A stretch of DNA of 64,000 bases from Betaproteobacteria bacterium HGW-Betaproteobacteria-11 (GCA_002842395.1 PHCV01000009.1:28505-92504); one strand, 5' to 3'; counted from the first letter of the stretch, positions 8,919 through 22,253 are shown. Translations and numbers: made by a program. The notes: generated from the letters alone by a model not told the origin.

Positions 8919-11618
8919 CTAAACGAACGAATCGGCGAGCAAATTGGCGAGCACCTCGCCGACATCCTTTTCCAGCTCGGGCAAGGCGGCGAGCTGTTCC
9001 AGCGCGGCCAGGGCCTGGGCCTGCCGCCCGCCATCGAACATCCGCCAGCGGTCGAAGCTGCGCAGGACGCGCGCGGCGACCTGCGGATTGAGCGCCTGCA
9101 ACTCGCCGATCACCTCGACGGCCAACCGGTAACCGCTGCCGTCGGCGGCATGGAAATGGCGCGGGTTGGCGGCGCAGAAGCTGCGCACCAGGGCATAGAC
9201 CTTGTTCGGATTCTTCAGCGTGAAGGCCGGATGCGCCAGCAGTTCGCGCACCCGCGCCGTCGTTCCGGCCAGGCGCGAGGTGGCCTGGAGCTGCAGCCAC
9301 TTGTCCACCACCAGCGCCTCGCCTTTCCATTTCGCATAGAAGGCGGCGAGCGCTTCCTCGCGCTGCGGCAGATCGAGGTTGGCCAGCAGGCCGAGCGCGG
9401 CGCTCACATCGGTCATGTTGCCGCCAGTGTGGAACTGCTGCATCAGGCGCGGCGTGACACTGGCCCGGAGATGGCTTTCCTCGCTCTCGGCGAGATAGCC
9501 GAGGGCGAGATTGCGCAGGGCACGGCGGCCGATCTGGGCCGGCTCGGGAGCATAGGAGACCACGGCCAGGGCCGCATCGAGGGTTTGCCAGACCGCCTCG
9601 AAGCCCTCGCGCAAGGCAGCGGCAAGATGTCGGCGCAGGTTGAGGCGGGCGCGATGAATCGCCTCCGGGTCGATGGTCTCGCCGCACCCCGCCACCTCCT
9701 CGGCCAGCACCTGCTCGGCGGGCAGGGTCAGCGCCTCGGCGGCCAGCGCCGGATCGCCGCTCGGACCATCGACGAGCAGACGGCCGACCGCCGCGACGAA
9801 GGCATCGGGAATCCAGTCGCCGCCCTCGCCGCCACATCGTATCCCCGCCAGCAGCACGCGACTGGCCAGCCGCTGGCCGGCCTCCCAGCGGTTGAACGGG
9901 TCGGAATCGTGGGCCATGAGATGCGCGAGCTGGTCATCCGTCTGTGCGAAATCGAGCTGCACCGGCGCGGAAAATCCGCGCAGCAGCGAGACCACCGGCG
10001 CCTCGGCGATCTCCTCGAAGACAAAGCTCTGTTCGGCCCCGGTGAGCGAAAGCACGCGGGTTTTCTCGGCCAGCGCATCGCCGCCATCGGGCAGTACCAG
10101 GCCAACGGCAAGCGGGATGTGCAAAGGGCCGGCCTCGACCGCCAGCCCCGCCTCGGCCAGCCGCCGCTCGTAAGCGCTCGGTTCGAGCGACTGGGCCAGA
10201 TGCAGCGTGTAGCGCCGCGCCCGTGCGTCGTATTCGCCGCGGGCGGCGAGGCGCGGCGTGCCGGCGCGCGCGTACCAGCGGCGGAACTGGGTCAGGTCGA
10301 TGCCGCCGGCATCTTCCATCGCGGCGACGAAATCCTCGCAGGTCACCGCCTGTCCGTCGTGCCGCCGGAAATAGAGTTCCATGCCGCGCCTGAACGCCTC
10401 GCCGCCGATCAGTGTCTGGATCATGCGCACCACTTCGGCGCCCTTCTGATACACAGTGGCCGTGTAGAAGTTGTCGATCGCCGCATACGAGGCCGGCCGC
10501 ACCGGATGCGCCATCGGCCCGGCGTCCTCGGGAAACTGGGCGAGGCGCATCTGGCGCACATCCTGGATGCGGCTGACGGCGCGCGAATGCACATCGGCGC
10601 CGAACTCCTGGTCGCGGAACACGGTGAGCCCTTCCTTCAGCGACAGCTGGAACCAGTCGCGGCAGGTGACGCGATTGCCGGTCCAGTTGTGGAAGTATTC
10701 GTGGCCGACGACGCGGTCGATGTTCTGGTAATCGCTGTCGCTGGCGGTATCCGGCCGCGCCAGCACGTAGCGGGTATTGAAGATGTTGAGGCCCTTGTTC
10801 TCCATCGCCCCCATGTTGAAATCGCCCACGGCGACGATCATGTACTGGTCGAGATCGAGTTCCAGTCCGAAGCGTGCCTCATCCCAGCGCATGGCCTGTT
10901 TCAGCGCCGCCAGGGCATGGCCGCACTGGTCGCGCTTGCCCGGCTCGACATACACCGCGAGCCGCACCTGGCGCCCCGAGGCGGTGATGAAACGGTCTTC
11001 GAGCACATCGAGCCGAGCCGCCACCAGGGCGAACAGGTAACAGGGCTTGGGAAACGGATCTTCCCAGCGCGCCCAGTGGCGGCCGCTGTTTCCCTCGCCC
11101 GCAACCTCGCCCGTGGCGACCAGGTTGCCGTTGGAGAGCAAGTGCGGAAAGCGTTCGCGCTCGGCCTCGATGGTACAGGTATAGCGCGCCATCACGTCCG
11201 GCCGGTCGGGAAAGAAGGTGAGGCGGCGAAAGCCCTCGGCCTCGCACTGGGTGAAGTAGCCATCGCGCGAGCGGTACAGCCCCGAAAGCCGGGTATTGAG
11301 ATCGGGCTCGATGCGTACCACGGTGTCGAGCTGGAAAGCCTCCGGTAGCGGGCCGTGAATGGTCAGCCCGTCCGTGGCGAGCGCATAGTGTGCCGGATCG
11401 AGCGGCGTACCACCAACGCCGAGTTCTTGCAGACTCAATCCTTCGCCGTCGAGCACCAGCGCTCCGCCCGTGCCCTGCGGGTTGCGGCGCAGTTCGAGGC
11501 TGGCGCGGACCTCGGTGAAACCTTCGTGAATCGCCACCTGAAGGTCAATGCGATCGACCCACCAGGCGGGGGGCGCGTAGTCTTTCAGATAAATGGGGTG
11601 CGGTGTTTCGGTACGCAT
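8919..11618 (-). CDS. pepN: Aminopeptidase N, M1 family
   Basis: Cytosolic zinc aminopeptidase that trims N-terminal residues from peptides. In the 899-residue reading from the ATG at 11618 the substrate motif GAMEN is at 270-274 and the zinc motif HEYFH at 306-310, with the third ligand E329 in LKEGLTVF. Length is close to E. coli PepN (870). The frame continues 59 codons upstream, but homology starts at MRTETPHPIYLKDY. A weak relative of the dispersed element (11405-11428) falls in the N-terminal domain. Confidence 0.96.
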   Translation of the reverse strand: MRTETPHPIYLKDYAPPAWWVDRIDLQVAIHEGFTEVRASLELRRNPQGTGGALVLDGEGLSLQELGVGGTPLDPAHYALATDGLTIHGPLPEAFQLDTVVRIEPDLNTRLSGLYRSRDGYFTQCEAEGFRRLTFFPDRPDVMARYTCTIEAERERFPHLLSNGNLVATGEVAGEGNSGRHWARWEDPFPKPCYLFALVAARLDVLEDRFITASGRQVRLAVYVEPGKRDQCGHALAALKQAMRWDEARFGLELDLDQYMIVAVGDFNMGAMENKGLNIFNTRYVLARPDTASDSDYQNIDRVVGHEYFHNWTGNRVTCRDWFQLSLKEGLTVFRDQEFGADVHSRAVSRIQDVRQMRLAQFPEDAGPMAHPVRPASYAAIDNFYTATVYQKGAEVVRMIQTLIGGEAFRRGMELYFRRHDGQAVTCEDFVAAMEDAGGIDLTQFRRWYARAGTPRLAARGEYDARARRYTLHLAQSLEPSAYERRLAEAGLAVEAGPLHIPLAVGLVLPDGGDALAEKTRVLSLTGAEQSFVFEEIAEAPVVSLLRGFSAPVQLDFAQTDDQLAHLMAHDSDPFNRWEAGQRLASRVLLAGIRCGGEGGDWIPDAFVAAVGRLLVDGPSGDPALAAEALTLPAEQVLAEEVAGCGETIDPEAIHRARLNLRRHLAAALREGFEAVWQTLDAALAVVSYAPEPAQIGRRALRNLALGYLAESEESHLRASVTPRLMQQFHTGGNMTDVSAALGLLANLDLPQREEALAAFYAKWKGEALVVDKWLQLQATSRLAGTTARVRELLAHPAFTLKNPNKVYALVRSFCAANPRHFHAADGSGYRLAVEVIGELQALNPQVAARVLRSFDRWRMFDGGRQAQALAALEQLAALPELEKDVGEVLANLLADSFV
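11405..11428 (-). repeat. Decayed relative of the dispersed element (inside pepN)
   Basis: Minus strand reads AAGAACTCGGCGTTGGTGG then TACGC, sharing the A-rich start and CGGCGTTGG with the element but with several mismatches. It could be chance resemblance. Confidence 0.3.
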
Positions 11619-11824
11619 GACGAATTCCCGTGTCTGGCTGGCGGCGGCGCGCACTGTGCGGCACGCAACGCTCCGGAACGGCATCCTAGCAGAGACGCTA
11701 CCGGCACGGCAGGCGACGAGGGCGCCGTTCCCCGGCGCCGCTGAAACATGCTGTTGCAAGTTTGGACTGAACTCCGGCGGCGGATGCCAATCCATCAGGG
11801 TGTCATCGACAGCGCGGGATCATC

Positions 11825-12106
11825 ATGAGCAAACACAGCAAACTCCACCTGGCCCATCTGCATCGACCGCCGACTCTGCTGGAGGTTCTCCAGCCCAGTT
11901 TCTATCAGGCCAATCCGAAACGCAGCGAAGTCACCACCACGGTCATTCAGCCTGATATCGACAAGTATGGCCATCTCGATGCCGATGATTTCCCGGCGCA
12001 CGCCGGCAGCGAGGATGACGAGCACCTCGCATGTTCCGGCCGGCGCACCGGCCACAAACGACCAACAGCACGCGCCGCCGCTACAGCCTGCGGAGAGCGG
12101 CCATGA
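11825..12106 (+). CDS. Hypothetical protein upstream of TPR gene
   Basis: A 93-residue reading frame beginning MSKHSKLHLAHLHRPPTLLE. Residues 20-60 look like ordinary soluble protein (QPSFYQANPKRSEVTTT, then DIDKYGHLDADDF). The last 30 residues are Arg/Ala-rich and less protein-like. Its stop overlaps the start of the TPR gene as ATGA, the junction typical of translational coupling, which is the main reason to believe it. No family recognised, no signal peptide. Confidence 0.45.
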   Translation: MSKHSKLHLAHLHRPPTLLEVLQPSFYQANPKRSEVTTTVIQPDIDKYGHLDADDFPAHAGSEDDEHLACSGRRTGHKRPTARAAATACGERP

Positions 12107-12534
12107 TCGCGGCGCTGGTCAACCTGCTGGCCACGTTTTACCAGGCGGGCAACCTGCAGCAGGTGGAAACGATCGCGCGCAGCATGCTGGCGACAATCCC
12201 GAACGATCTGGTCGCACTTCAGTTTCTTGGCCTGGCGCTCTACCAGATGGGCCGTTTCGACGAGGCCCGCCAGGCCTTCAGAAAAGCCGCCGCCAGACTG
12301 GAGCGGACGCCGGCCACGGCCTATCCCACCACCTGCGAACAGGCGGCCATCGCCAGCTACCGCAAAGCCGTCCGCGCCGAATCGGGGCTGGCCGAAGGCT
12401 GGCGGCAAATCGCCGATGCCCTGGCCCGGCTCGATTTTCAGAAGGCCGCGACACGCGCCCGCGAGGCAGCGCGCACGGCATCCGCCGGAAGTCGGCCGCA
12501 GTCCCCGACGCCACTCACTCCACCGCCGGGATAG
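12103..12534 (+). CDS. Small TPR-repeat protein
   Basis: A 143-residue helical protein starting MIAALVNLLATFYQAGN. One clear tetratricopeptide unit is visible (about residues 44-70, VALQFLGLALYQMGRFDEAR), with a second weaker unit around SYRKAVRAESGLAEG. The C-terminus is Pro/Ser-rich (SPTPLTPPPG). No signal peptide. The start is set by the ATGA junction with the preceding frame and a GGAGAG Shine-Dalgarno at 12092-12097. TPR domains bind other proteins, but no partner can be inferred beyond the upstream neighbour. Confidence 0.65.
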   Translation: MIAALVNLLATFYQAGNLQQVETIARSMLATIPNDLVALQFLGLALYQMGRFDEARQAFRKAAARLERTPATAYPTTCEQAAIASYRKAVRAESGLAEGWRQIADALARLDFQKAATRAREAARTASAGSRPQSPTPLTPPPG

Positions 12535-12579
12535 TCGTCTCGTCTCGCCCCGCCAGCAAAATCCGGCGCCCGATCGAAT

Positions 12580-12987
12580 TCAGCCGCCGGATTTGACGAT
12601 GGGGACCCCCGTCAGGATGAATTTGGCATATCCCATGTCAATCACCAGGATATGCTTGGTGAACCAATCGAACAAGAACTTCACCATTTCGTTCTTTACC
12701 TCGGATAGCAATGAAGAACGCTGCATCACATCCATCTTCTCGAAGAATGCTTCATGCTCCGTCATATGTGTGTCGGCTTGCGGATACCCGAACAATCGCA
12801 TCAAGGCTTCTTCAAAGGCAAAATGAAACTCGGCGAAATGCCGCAACTCGACGATCTGATAATGAACGTCCGACCATGATTCACTCTTGCCGATCAATCC
12901 GGAAAGCTTCGAAAACAGCCTCAGCAATTCCTTGTGCTGACGGTCGATCTCATGAATTCCTACGGAATATGCGTCTTTCCACTGCAT
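12580..12987 (-). CDS. Bacteriohemerythrin
   Basis: Four-helix O2-binding di-iron protein. In the 135-residue product from MQWKDAYSVG the ligand pattern is complete: H18 in IDRQHKE, H55 and E59 in HFAFEE, H74 and H78 in HMTEH, and H112/D117 in KHILVID. Such proteins buffer or sense oxygen in microaerobic bacteria. It is a stand-alone domain without a chemotaxis or GGDEF fusion. The in-frame upstream start at 13017 lacks homology. Divergent from bioA across a 248-base gap. Confidence 0.93.
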   Translation of the reverse strand: MQWKDAYSVGIHEIDRQHKELLRLFSKLSGLIGKSESWSDVHYQIVELRHFAEFHFAFEEALMRLFGYPQADTHMTEHEAFFEKMDVMQRSSLLSEVKNEMVKFLFDWFTKHILVIDMGYAKFILTGVPIVKSGG

Positions 12988-13235
12988 GTTTCGAACACCA
13001 CAGGCGGGGCCAGGCACGGCGGGAAGCGCGGATCATAAATCAAGGTTCAGTATCATGAATTGATATAACCCGGGTTCACAGCGTCCCGACTCGCCGCCAC
13101 GAGGGAACGGCTATAGGGATGCAATGTCCGACTTTCCGTCGTTACCCGGCCCCGCCCGGAGCGACGCCCCACGCTGGTAAACTGCGCGGCACTGAATTCT
13201 TCCCGGGCCCCGACGCTTCGGGGTTTGTCCGCGCG

Positions 13236-14510
13236 ATGCCACCCGTCTCCCCCTCGCCCGCCCACCTCTGGCTGCCCTACACCCAGATGGCCACCGCGCC
13301 CGCGCCGCTCACCGCCGTGGCCACCGACGGCGTGCGCATCCATCTCGCCGACGGGCGCCAACTGATCGACGGCGTCTCCTCCTGGTGGACGGCCTGCCAC
13401 GGCTACAACCATCCGCACATCCGCGCCGCCGTCAGCCGCCAGCTCGAACGCATGCCGCATGTCATGTTCGCCGGGCTGGTGCATGAGCCGGCGCTGGAAC
13501 TCGCCACGCGCCTCGCCGCGCTCCTGCCGGGAGACCTCGAACATGTGTTCTTCTCCGACTCGGGCTCGGTGGCGGTCGAGGTCGCGCTCAAGATCGCCCG
13601 CCAGTACTGGCTCAACCGCGGCCAGCCGCAACGCCGGCGAATCCTGCATTTCCGCCACGCCTACCACGGAGACACCTTCGCCACCATGGCGCTGTGCGAC
13701 CCCGAGGAAGGCATGCACGCGCTGTTTGCCGGCAGCTTGCCGATTGAGCCGCTGGCCGAACTGCCGAGCGATGCGCCGCGCCGCGCAGCCTTCGCCGAGC
13801 GGCTCGCCAAGGAAGCCGCGACGCTCGCCGCGGTCATCGTCGAGCCGCTGGTGCAGGGCGCCGGCGGCATGAGGATGCACGATGCGGCGACCTTGCGCGC
13901 CATTGCCGCAGGCTGCGCAGAGCAGGGCGTGCTGCTGATCTGCGACGAGATCATGACCGGCTTCGGCCGCACCGGCCGCATGTTCGCCTGCGCGGAAGCC
14001 GGCATCACGCCGGACATCATTTGTCTTTCGAAAGCGCTCACCGGCGGCACCCTGGCGCTCGCCGCCACCGTGGCGCGAGCGCCGATTTTCGAGGCCTTTC
14101 TGAGCGACGATCCGGCCCGTGCGCTGATGCACGGGCCGACCTTCATGGCCAATCCGCTGGCCTGCGCCGCGGCGAATGCCTCGCTCGACCTGTTCGAGTC
14201 CGAGCCACGGCTTGAGCAGGTCGCGGCCATCGAAGCGCAGCTCGCCCGCGAGCTTGCGCCCTGCAAGGAGTTGCCGGGCGTGCGCGAGGTGCGCGTCAAG
14301 GGCGCGATCGGCGCGGTGGAACTCGCGGGGCCGATCGACCCGGCCGGCCTCGATCGCCTGCGCCGGCGCTTCGTCGAACTCGGCGTCTGGGTGCGGCCCT
14401 TCGGCAACGTGGTCTATCTGCTGCCGCCCTTCGTCATCGACCCGCATGACTTGTCGACGCTCACCGCCGCCGTGGTGCGGGTGCTCGAAGAGCGGGCGTT
14501 GCAGGTGTAA
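13236..14510 (+). CDS. bioA: Adenosylmethionine-8-amino-7-oxononanoate aminotransferase BioA
   Basis: PLP aminotransferase converting KAPA to DAPA with SAM as amino donor. The 424-residue product starts MPPVSPSPAHLWLPYTQM and contains GVSSWWTACHGYNHP, the LICDEIMTGFGRTG block and the PLP lysine in CLSKALTGG, followed by HGPTFMANPLACA. Length matches E. coli BioA (429). An in-frame start 39 codons upstream has no homology. Ends directly against the alaS stop, convergent with no spacer. I saw no clear BirA or BioR operator upstream. Confidence 0.96.
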   Translation: MPPVSPSPAHLWLPYTQMATAPAPLTAVATDGVRIHLADGRQLIDGVSSWWTACHGYNHPHIRAAVSRQLERMPHVMFAGLVHEPALELATRLAALLPGDLEHVFFSDSGSVAVEVALKIARQYWLNRGQPQRRRILHFRHAYHGDTFATMALCDPEEGMHALFAGSLPIEPLAELPSDAPRRAAFAERLAKEAATLAAVIVEPLVQGAGGMRMHDAATLRAIAAGCAEQGVLLICDEIMTGFGRTGRMFACAEAGITPDIICLSKALTGGTLALAATVARAPIFEAFLSDDPARALMHGPTFMANPLACAAANASLDLFESEPRLEQVAAIEAQLARELAPCKELPGVREVRVKGAIGAVELAGPIDPAGLDRLRRRFVELGVWVRPFGNVVYLLPPFVIDPHDLSTLTAAVVRVLEERALQV

Positions 14511-17153
<2,643 letters not shown>

Positions 17154-17281
17154 GATGTTGACAAGCAATCGGGGGAGCCGCGATTTTACGCGATGGAACC
17201 GCTTGGCCACCGGTTTCGCCGGGCGGGCGTGCCTTGCCGTTCAGGTGCATAATGGAAGCCTGATTTTCCAAGGAGGCCAGC

Positions 17282-18178
17282 ATGCTTTCCAGACTCATCA
17301 CTTTGATTGCCGCAGCGCTGCTCGCCCTCGGCGCCCATGCGGCACCCACCCCCATCGTCGATCTCGCCGGTGTCCAGGCCGCCGTCGCGCGTGGCGCCAT
17401 TCTCTGGGACGTGCGTCCGGCGGAAGCCTATCGCCGCGGTCACCTGCCCGGCGCCGTCAGCATCGGCGATGTCGGCGACGTGTTGCGCGATCCGCAAAGC
17501 GAAGAACTTTTGCCGCCGGCGAAGATCGAGAAAATTTTCGCCGCGGCCGGACTCGATCCGAGTCAGGAAATCATCGTCTATGCCGGACGCAGCGCACCGC
17601 CAGCCTATTACGGACGCTTTGCCCTGCGCTATTTTGGCGCGCAGAACGTCAGCGTCTTTCACGACGGCGTCGATGGCTGGGTTGCCGCCGGACTGCCGCT
17701 GGAACGCAAGACCAGCCGGCGGCCGGCGATCAAGCTGAAACTCGCGCCCCAGCCGCAGCTCAACATCGAGACCGACGCTCTGCTCGCCAGGCTGCAAACC
17801 GGCGGCGTGCAACTGATCGATGCGCGCACCCCCGGCGAATATCACGGTGAAGTCGTCCGTGCCGCGCGCGGCGGGCACATTCCCGGCGCCACCAACATCC
17901 CCGTGCAGGCCAACTGGGTCGATCCGGAGGTGTTCACCAAGCTCGCCCAGGACAAGGTTGCCGACAGCAGCGGCGCCGCGCTTGCGCCGGCGGAAAAGCT
18001 CAAGGCGCTGTATTCCGCGTTCGACCCCGAAAAGGAGACCATCGTCTATTGCCAGAGCGGCATGCGCGCCGCCGAAACCGCCACGGTGCTCGAAGCCATC
18101 GGTTTTCATCGCGTCAGGGTCTATGACGCCTCCTGGCTGGGATATGCCAAACGCCAGGATGCCCCGCTCGCACAATAG
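17282..18178 (+). CDS. Exported tandem-rhodanese sulfurtransferase
   Basis: Two rhodanese domains behind a Sec signal peptide (residues 1-21, cleavage after GAHA). The N-terminal domain (about 25-140) has Ala101 where the catalytic Cys would be (IVYAGRSAP). The C-terminal domain (about 160-295) has the active loop YCQSGMRA with C257. This matches thiosulfate or mercaptopyruvate sulfurtransferases acting in the periplasm. An RBS (AAGGAGG) precedes the ATG. Donor and acceptor are not evident from context; its neighbours are alaS (divergent) and glyQS. Confidence 0.9.
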   Translation: MLSRLITLIAAALLALGAHAAPTPIVDLAGVQAAVARGAILWDVRPAEAYRRGHLPGAVSIGDVGDVLRDPQSEELLPPAKIEKIFAAAGLDPSQEIIVYAGRSAPPAYYGRFALRYFGAQNVSVFHDGVDGWVAAGLPLERKTSRRPAIKLKLAPQPQLNIETDALLARLQTGGVQLIDARTPGEYHGEVVRAARGGHIPGATNIPVQANWVDPEVFTKLAQDKVADSSGAALAPAEKLKALYSAFDPEKETIVYCQSGMRAAETATVLEAIGFHRVRVYDASWLGYAKRQDAPLAQ

Positions 18179-18299
18179 GGTCGCTTGATGATGATGGAAT
18201 TGCATGGCAGGCGAGGATGTTGGCCTCGTCGTTCCGGCCACGGATCGAGTCCGGGGTGACGAGGGTGACACCGTCGTTCCGGGCCTGACCCCTGCGCAC

Positions 18300-18333
18300 C
18301 GTCATTCCGGGCTTGACCCGGAATCCAGGGATG
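18300..18333. repeat. REP-like 34-bp repeat, copy A
   Basis: Contains the hairpin ATTCCGGG-CTTGA-CCCGGAAT. All 34 bases are identical to 24312-24345. Units of this kind are common between genes in many proteobacteria. Confidence 0.85.
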
Positions 18334-18365
18334 ACCCTCGGTACTCCGCCTCGATCACCGTCTGG

Positions 18366-18385
18366 ATTCCCGCGTTCGCGGGAAT
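18366..18385. repeat. Perfect palindrome in glyQ upstream region
   Basis: Stem ATTCCCGCG with CGCGGGAAT and a 2-base loop, followed by GACGG. Same class as the neighbouring REP-like unit. Confidence 0.75.
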
Positions 18386-18498
18386 GACGGAGGCTTTTAC
18401 CGTCCGGGGTGACGGACATGCCAGTCGCCGGCCGCACCGAGACGAACGCGGAAACCCTGTAAAATCGCCGCTCTTCGTCGTTGCGCAGGATTTGATCA

Positions 18499-19385
<887 letters not shown>

Positions 19386-19389
<4 letters not shown>

Positions 19390-21464
19390 ATGCCACGCTG
19401 CTCATCGAACTGCTTTGCGAAGAATTGCCGCCCAAATCGCTGGCCCGGCTCGGCCAGGCCTTTTTGCAGCAGATGCAGGCCACGCTGGCCAGTGAGGGCT
19501 TCATCGCCGCCGACAACCCCGGCCGCTGGCTGGCCACGCCGCGCCGCCTGGCGCTGCAATTTACCGACTGCCGCGAGACCCAGCCCGACCGCGTGATCGA
19601 AAGGAAGGGCCCGGCGGTCGCCGCCGGACTCGCCGCCGATGGCACGCCGACCCCGGCGCTGCAAGGCTTCATGAAAAGTTGCGGGGTCGACTTCGCGCAA
19701 CTGGAAAAGCGCGCGGAGGGCAAGGCGGAGTATTTCGTCGTCCGCATCGACAAGACCGGCGAGCGCATCGACCAGCACCTGTCTGGCATGGTTGAAGCCG
19801 CGCTGAAGAAGCTGCCTTCGCCTAAGCTGATGCGCTGGGGCGCGAGCGAGGTGCACTTCGTCCGCCCGGTACATGGCCTGGTGCTGATGCACGACGGCCG
19901 CACAATTGCCGGCAGCGTGCTCGGCCTGCACAGCGGCAACGTCACGCGCGGACATCGTTTCATGAGCGGCGGCGAGATCGTCATTCCCCGCGCCGAAGAC
20001 TACGCGGCGGTGCTCGAGCGGGAAGGCAAGGTCATCGTCGACTTCGACCGGCGCCGCGAGATGATCCGCGCCCAGCTCGATGCGGCGGCCGGCCAGCGCA
20101 TCTGGCTCAAGGACGAGGCATTGCTCGACGAAGTCACCGCCCTGGTGGAATATCCGGCCGTGTATGAAGCCGGCTTCGACGCGGAATTTCTCGCCGTGCC
20201 GCAGGAATGTCTGATCCTGACCATGCAGGCCAACCAGAAGTATTTCCCGCTGATGGATGGCAAAGGTTCCGCCGCCAGACTTACCAACCGCTTCCTGCTG
20301 GTCTCCAACATGAAGGTGGCCGACCCGAGCCACATCATCACCGGCAATGCCCGCGTGGTGCGGCCACGGCTGGCCGATGCCAAGTTCTTTTTCGAGACCG
20401 ACAAGAAGACGCCGCTCTCCGCACGCATCGGCAAGCTCTCCAGTGTGGTCTATCACAACAAGCTCGGCAGCCAGGGCGAGCGCGTCGATCGGCTGATCCG
20501 GCTCGCTGCCGCCATCGCTCGCCGACTCGGCACCGACATCGCCCAGGCCGAACGCGCTGCGTTGCTGGCCAAGGCCGACCTGGTCACCGACATGGTCGGC
20601 GAATTCCCCGAACTGCAAGGCATCATGGGCCGCTATTACGCGCTCGCCGATGGCGAGACGGCGGCAGTTGCCGATGCCATCGAGGCCCATTACCGGCCGC
20701 GCTTCAACGGCGATGCCCTGCCGCAAGGCGCGGTGGCGTGCGCCGTGGCGCTGGCCGACAAGCTCGATGCCCTGGTCGGCTTTTTCGGCATCGGCCAGAT
20801 TCCCAGTGGCGACAAGGATCCCTTCGGCCTGCGCCGCGCCGCCCTCGGCGTCCTGCGCATCCTGCTGGAAACGCCGCTGCCACTCGCCCTGCCCGACCTT
20901 ATCGACGATGTCGCAGCAGGCTTTGCGCCCGAGCTGTTGCAAGGCAACTGGCGTATCGCCAGCGCCGACTTTTTCCGCGAACGCCTGCGCCACCTGTTGC
21001 GCGACGCCGGCCACGAAGCCAGCGCGGTGGACGCCGTGCTGGCGCTCGACCCCGGCCGCATCGACGAAATCCCGCGCCGGCTGCAAGCCGTCGCCGAGTT
21101 CGTGCGGCTGCCGGAAGCCGCCGCCCTGGCCGCCGCCAACAAACGCATCGTCAACATCCTGAAAAAATCCGCCGCACACGCCAGCCCGGCCATCGATCCC
21201 GCGCTGCTCGTCGAACCGGCGGAAAAATCGCTGTTCGCCGCGATGGAAGGGATCGCCCCGCTGATCGAGTCGCAACGCGCCGCCGGCGACCTGACCGCCG
21301 CGCTGAAGACTCTGGCCGGGTTGCGCCAGAGCGTCGATGCCTTTTTCGACGGCGTGATGGTCAACACCGAAGACGCGGCCCTGCGCAACAACCGGCTGGC
21401 GCTGCTCGCGCGTCTCGCCGGACTGATGAACTGCGTCGCGGATATTTCGCGGCTGTCGCACTGA
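19386..21464 (+). CDS. glyS: Glycyl-tRNA synthetase beta subunit
   Basis: tRNA-binding subunit of glycyl-tRNA synthetase; 692 residues, near E. coli GlyS (689). Begins [19 protein letters not shown] and contains [22 protein letters not shown], followed by the HD-like region and a C-terminal anticodon-binding domain with [22 protein letters not shown]. The dispersed element at 20951-20974 encodes [14 protein letters not shown]. Translationally coupled to glyQ. Confidence 0.98.
20951..20974 (-). repeat. Dispersed A-run/GTCGGCG element, copy 5 (inside glyS)
   Basis: Minus strand: AAAAAGTCGGCGCTGGCGAT then ACGC. In glyS, coded on the other strand, it reads RIASADFF. Confidence 0.75.
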
Positions 21465-21522
21465 AGTCGCGGGTCTTGCGTCGGGCAAGCCGCACCATTT
21501 GTCATGCCTGCCGGGAGAAGCC

Positions 21523-21579
21523 ATGGTCTGGATCTTCATCAAGTACGTCATCCGTCGCTTCGGCATCGTGTTGCTGTAG
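21523..21579 (+). CDS. Possible 18-residue membrane peptide
   Basis: ATG at 21523 behind GGGAGAAG encodes MVWIFIKYVIRRFGIVLL and stops at TAG. It is hydrophobic with a basic centre, like a tiny membrane protein. It sits in the 244-base gap between glyS and gmhB. It could equally be chance or the relic of a longer gene; the following 120 bases show nothing else. Confidence 0.2.
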   Translation: MVWIFIKYVIRRFGIVLL

Positions 21580-21708
21580 CCTGCGCCTGCCGCGGCCGGC
21601 AGCCCTCTTCCGGGTCGGCGCGGGAATCAGGAGCCTGTCGAATAGGCGGCACGGATCGCCGTTTTCCATCCTTTGCCACGTCACCATCCAGCGTAAGCTC
21701 AGCGCACC

Positions 21709-22242
21709 ATGAAACTCGTCATTCTCGACCGCGACGGCGTGATCAATGCCGATTCCGCCCAATTCATCAAGTCACCCGACGAATGGAAGCCCATTCCCGG
21801 CAGCCTCGAAGCCATCGCCCGGCTCAACCAGGCAGGTTATCGCGTCGTGCTGGCGACCAATCAGTCCGGGCTTGGCCGCGGGCTGTTCGAGATGGATACG
21901 CTCAACGCCATTCATGACAAGATGCTCAAGGCCCTGGCCCAGGTCGGCGGACGCATCGATGCGATTTTCTTCTGTCCGCACACCAACGCCGACGACTGCG
22001 CCTGCCGCAAGCCCAAGCCCGGCATGCTCGAAGAAATCGCCGCGCGCTTCAATGCCGATCTGACCGATGTACCTGCCGTGGGTGACGCCCTGCGCGATCT
22101 GCAGGCCGCCGTGGCAGTGGGCGCGCGGCCGATCCTGGTGCTCACCGGCAAGGGCCAGAAAACCGCCGCCAACCCCGAGCTGCCGCCAGGCACACCCATC
22201 TTTCCCGACCTCGCCGCCGCGGTCGCTCACCTGCTGACCTGA
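21709..22242 (+). CDS. gmhB: D-glycero-beta-D-manno-heptose-1,7-bisphosphate 7-phosphatase
   Basis: HAD phosphatase of the ADP-heptose pathway for lipopolysaccharide inner core. The 177-residue product starts MKLVILDRDGVIN with the nucleophile pair D7/D9, has the TNQSGLGRG loop, and the zinc-binding cluster CPHTNADDCACRKPKPGM that distinguishes GmhB. VGDALRDLQAA provides the magnesium motif. It starts 11 bases before plsC and probably forms an operon with it and the YgjP-like pair. Confidence 0.95.
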   Translation: MKLVILDRDGVINADSAQFIKSPDEWKPIPGSLEAIARLNQAGYRVVLATNQSGLGRGLFEMDTLNAIHDKMLKALAQVGGRIDAIFFCPHTNADDCACRKPKPGMLEEIAARFNADLTDVPAVGDALRDLQAAVAVGARPILVLTGKGQKTAANPELPPGTPIFPDLAAAVAHLLT

Positions 22243-22253
22243 GCGACCGGCCC

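Larger units (their letters stand above)
18179..18498. other. Intergenic region with REP-like palindromes before glyQ
   Basis: 320 bases without a credible gene. It holds several variants of a CGTCRTTCCGG-type unit (18228, 18272, 18300) and a palindrome ATTCCCGCG/CGCGGGAAT at 18366-18385. The last 60 bases before the glyQ start must hold the glyQS promoter and leader. Confidence 0.75.

Noticed and set aside
4570..8922. A 1450-codon open frame on the plus strand and several other long antisense frames (for example 9150-11348, 14754-17084, 51934-54195)
   Set aside because: They are antisense to well-supported genes (decarboxylase, dcd, bioD, pepN, alaS, tkt), contain no recognisable domains, and are explained by high GC at third positions suppressing stops.
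13018..13235. BirA/BioR-type operator between the hemerythrin gene and bioA
   Set aside because: No convincing TTGTAAACC or TTATCTATAA-type dyad could be found. One FNR-like half site (TTGATATAACCC) has no symmetric partner.
17282..18178. Loss of the catalytic Cys in the first rhodanese domain as an anomaly
   Set aside because: An inactive N-terminal domain is normal for tandem rhodaneses; the second domain keeps CQSGMR.
18179..18498. Possible riboswitch or T-box-like leader before glyQ
   Set aside because: The region consists of REP-like repeats and palindromes; no glycine-riboswitch or T-box landmarks were visible, and T-boxes are not expected in this group.
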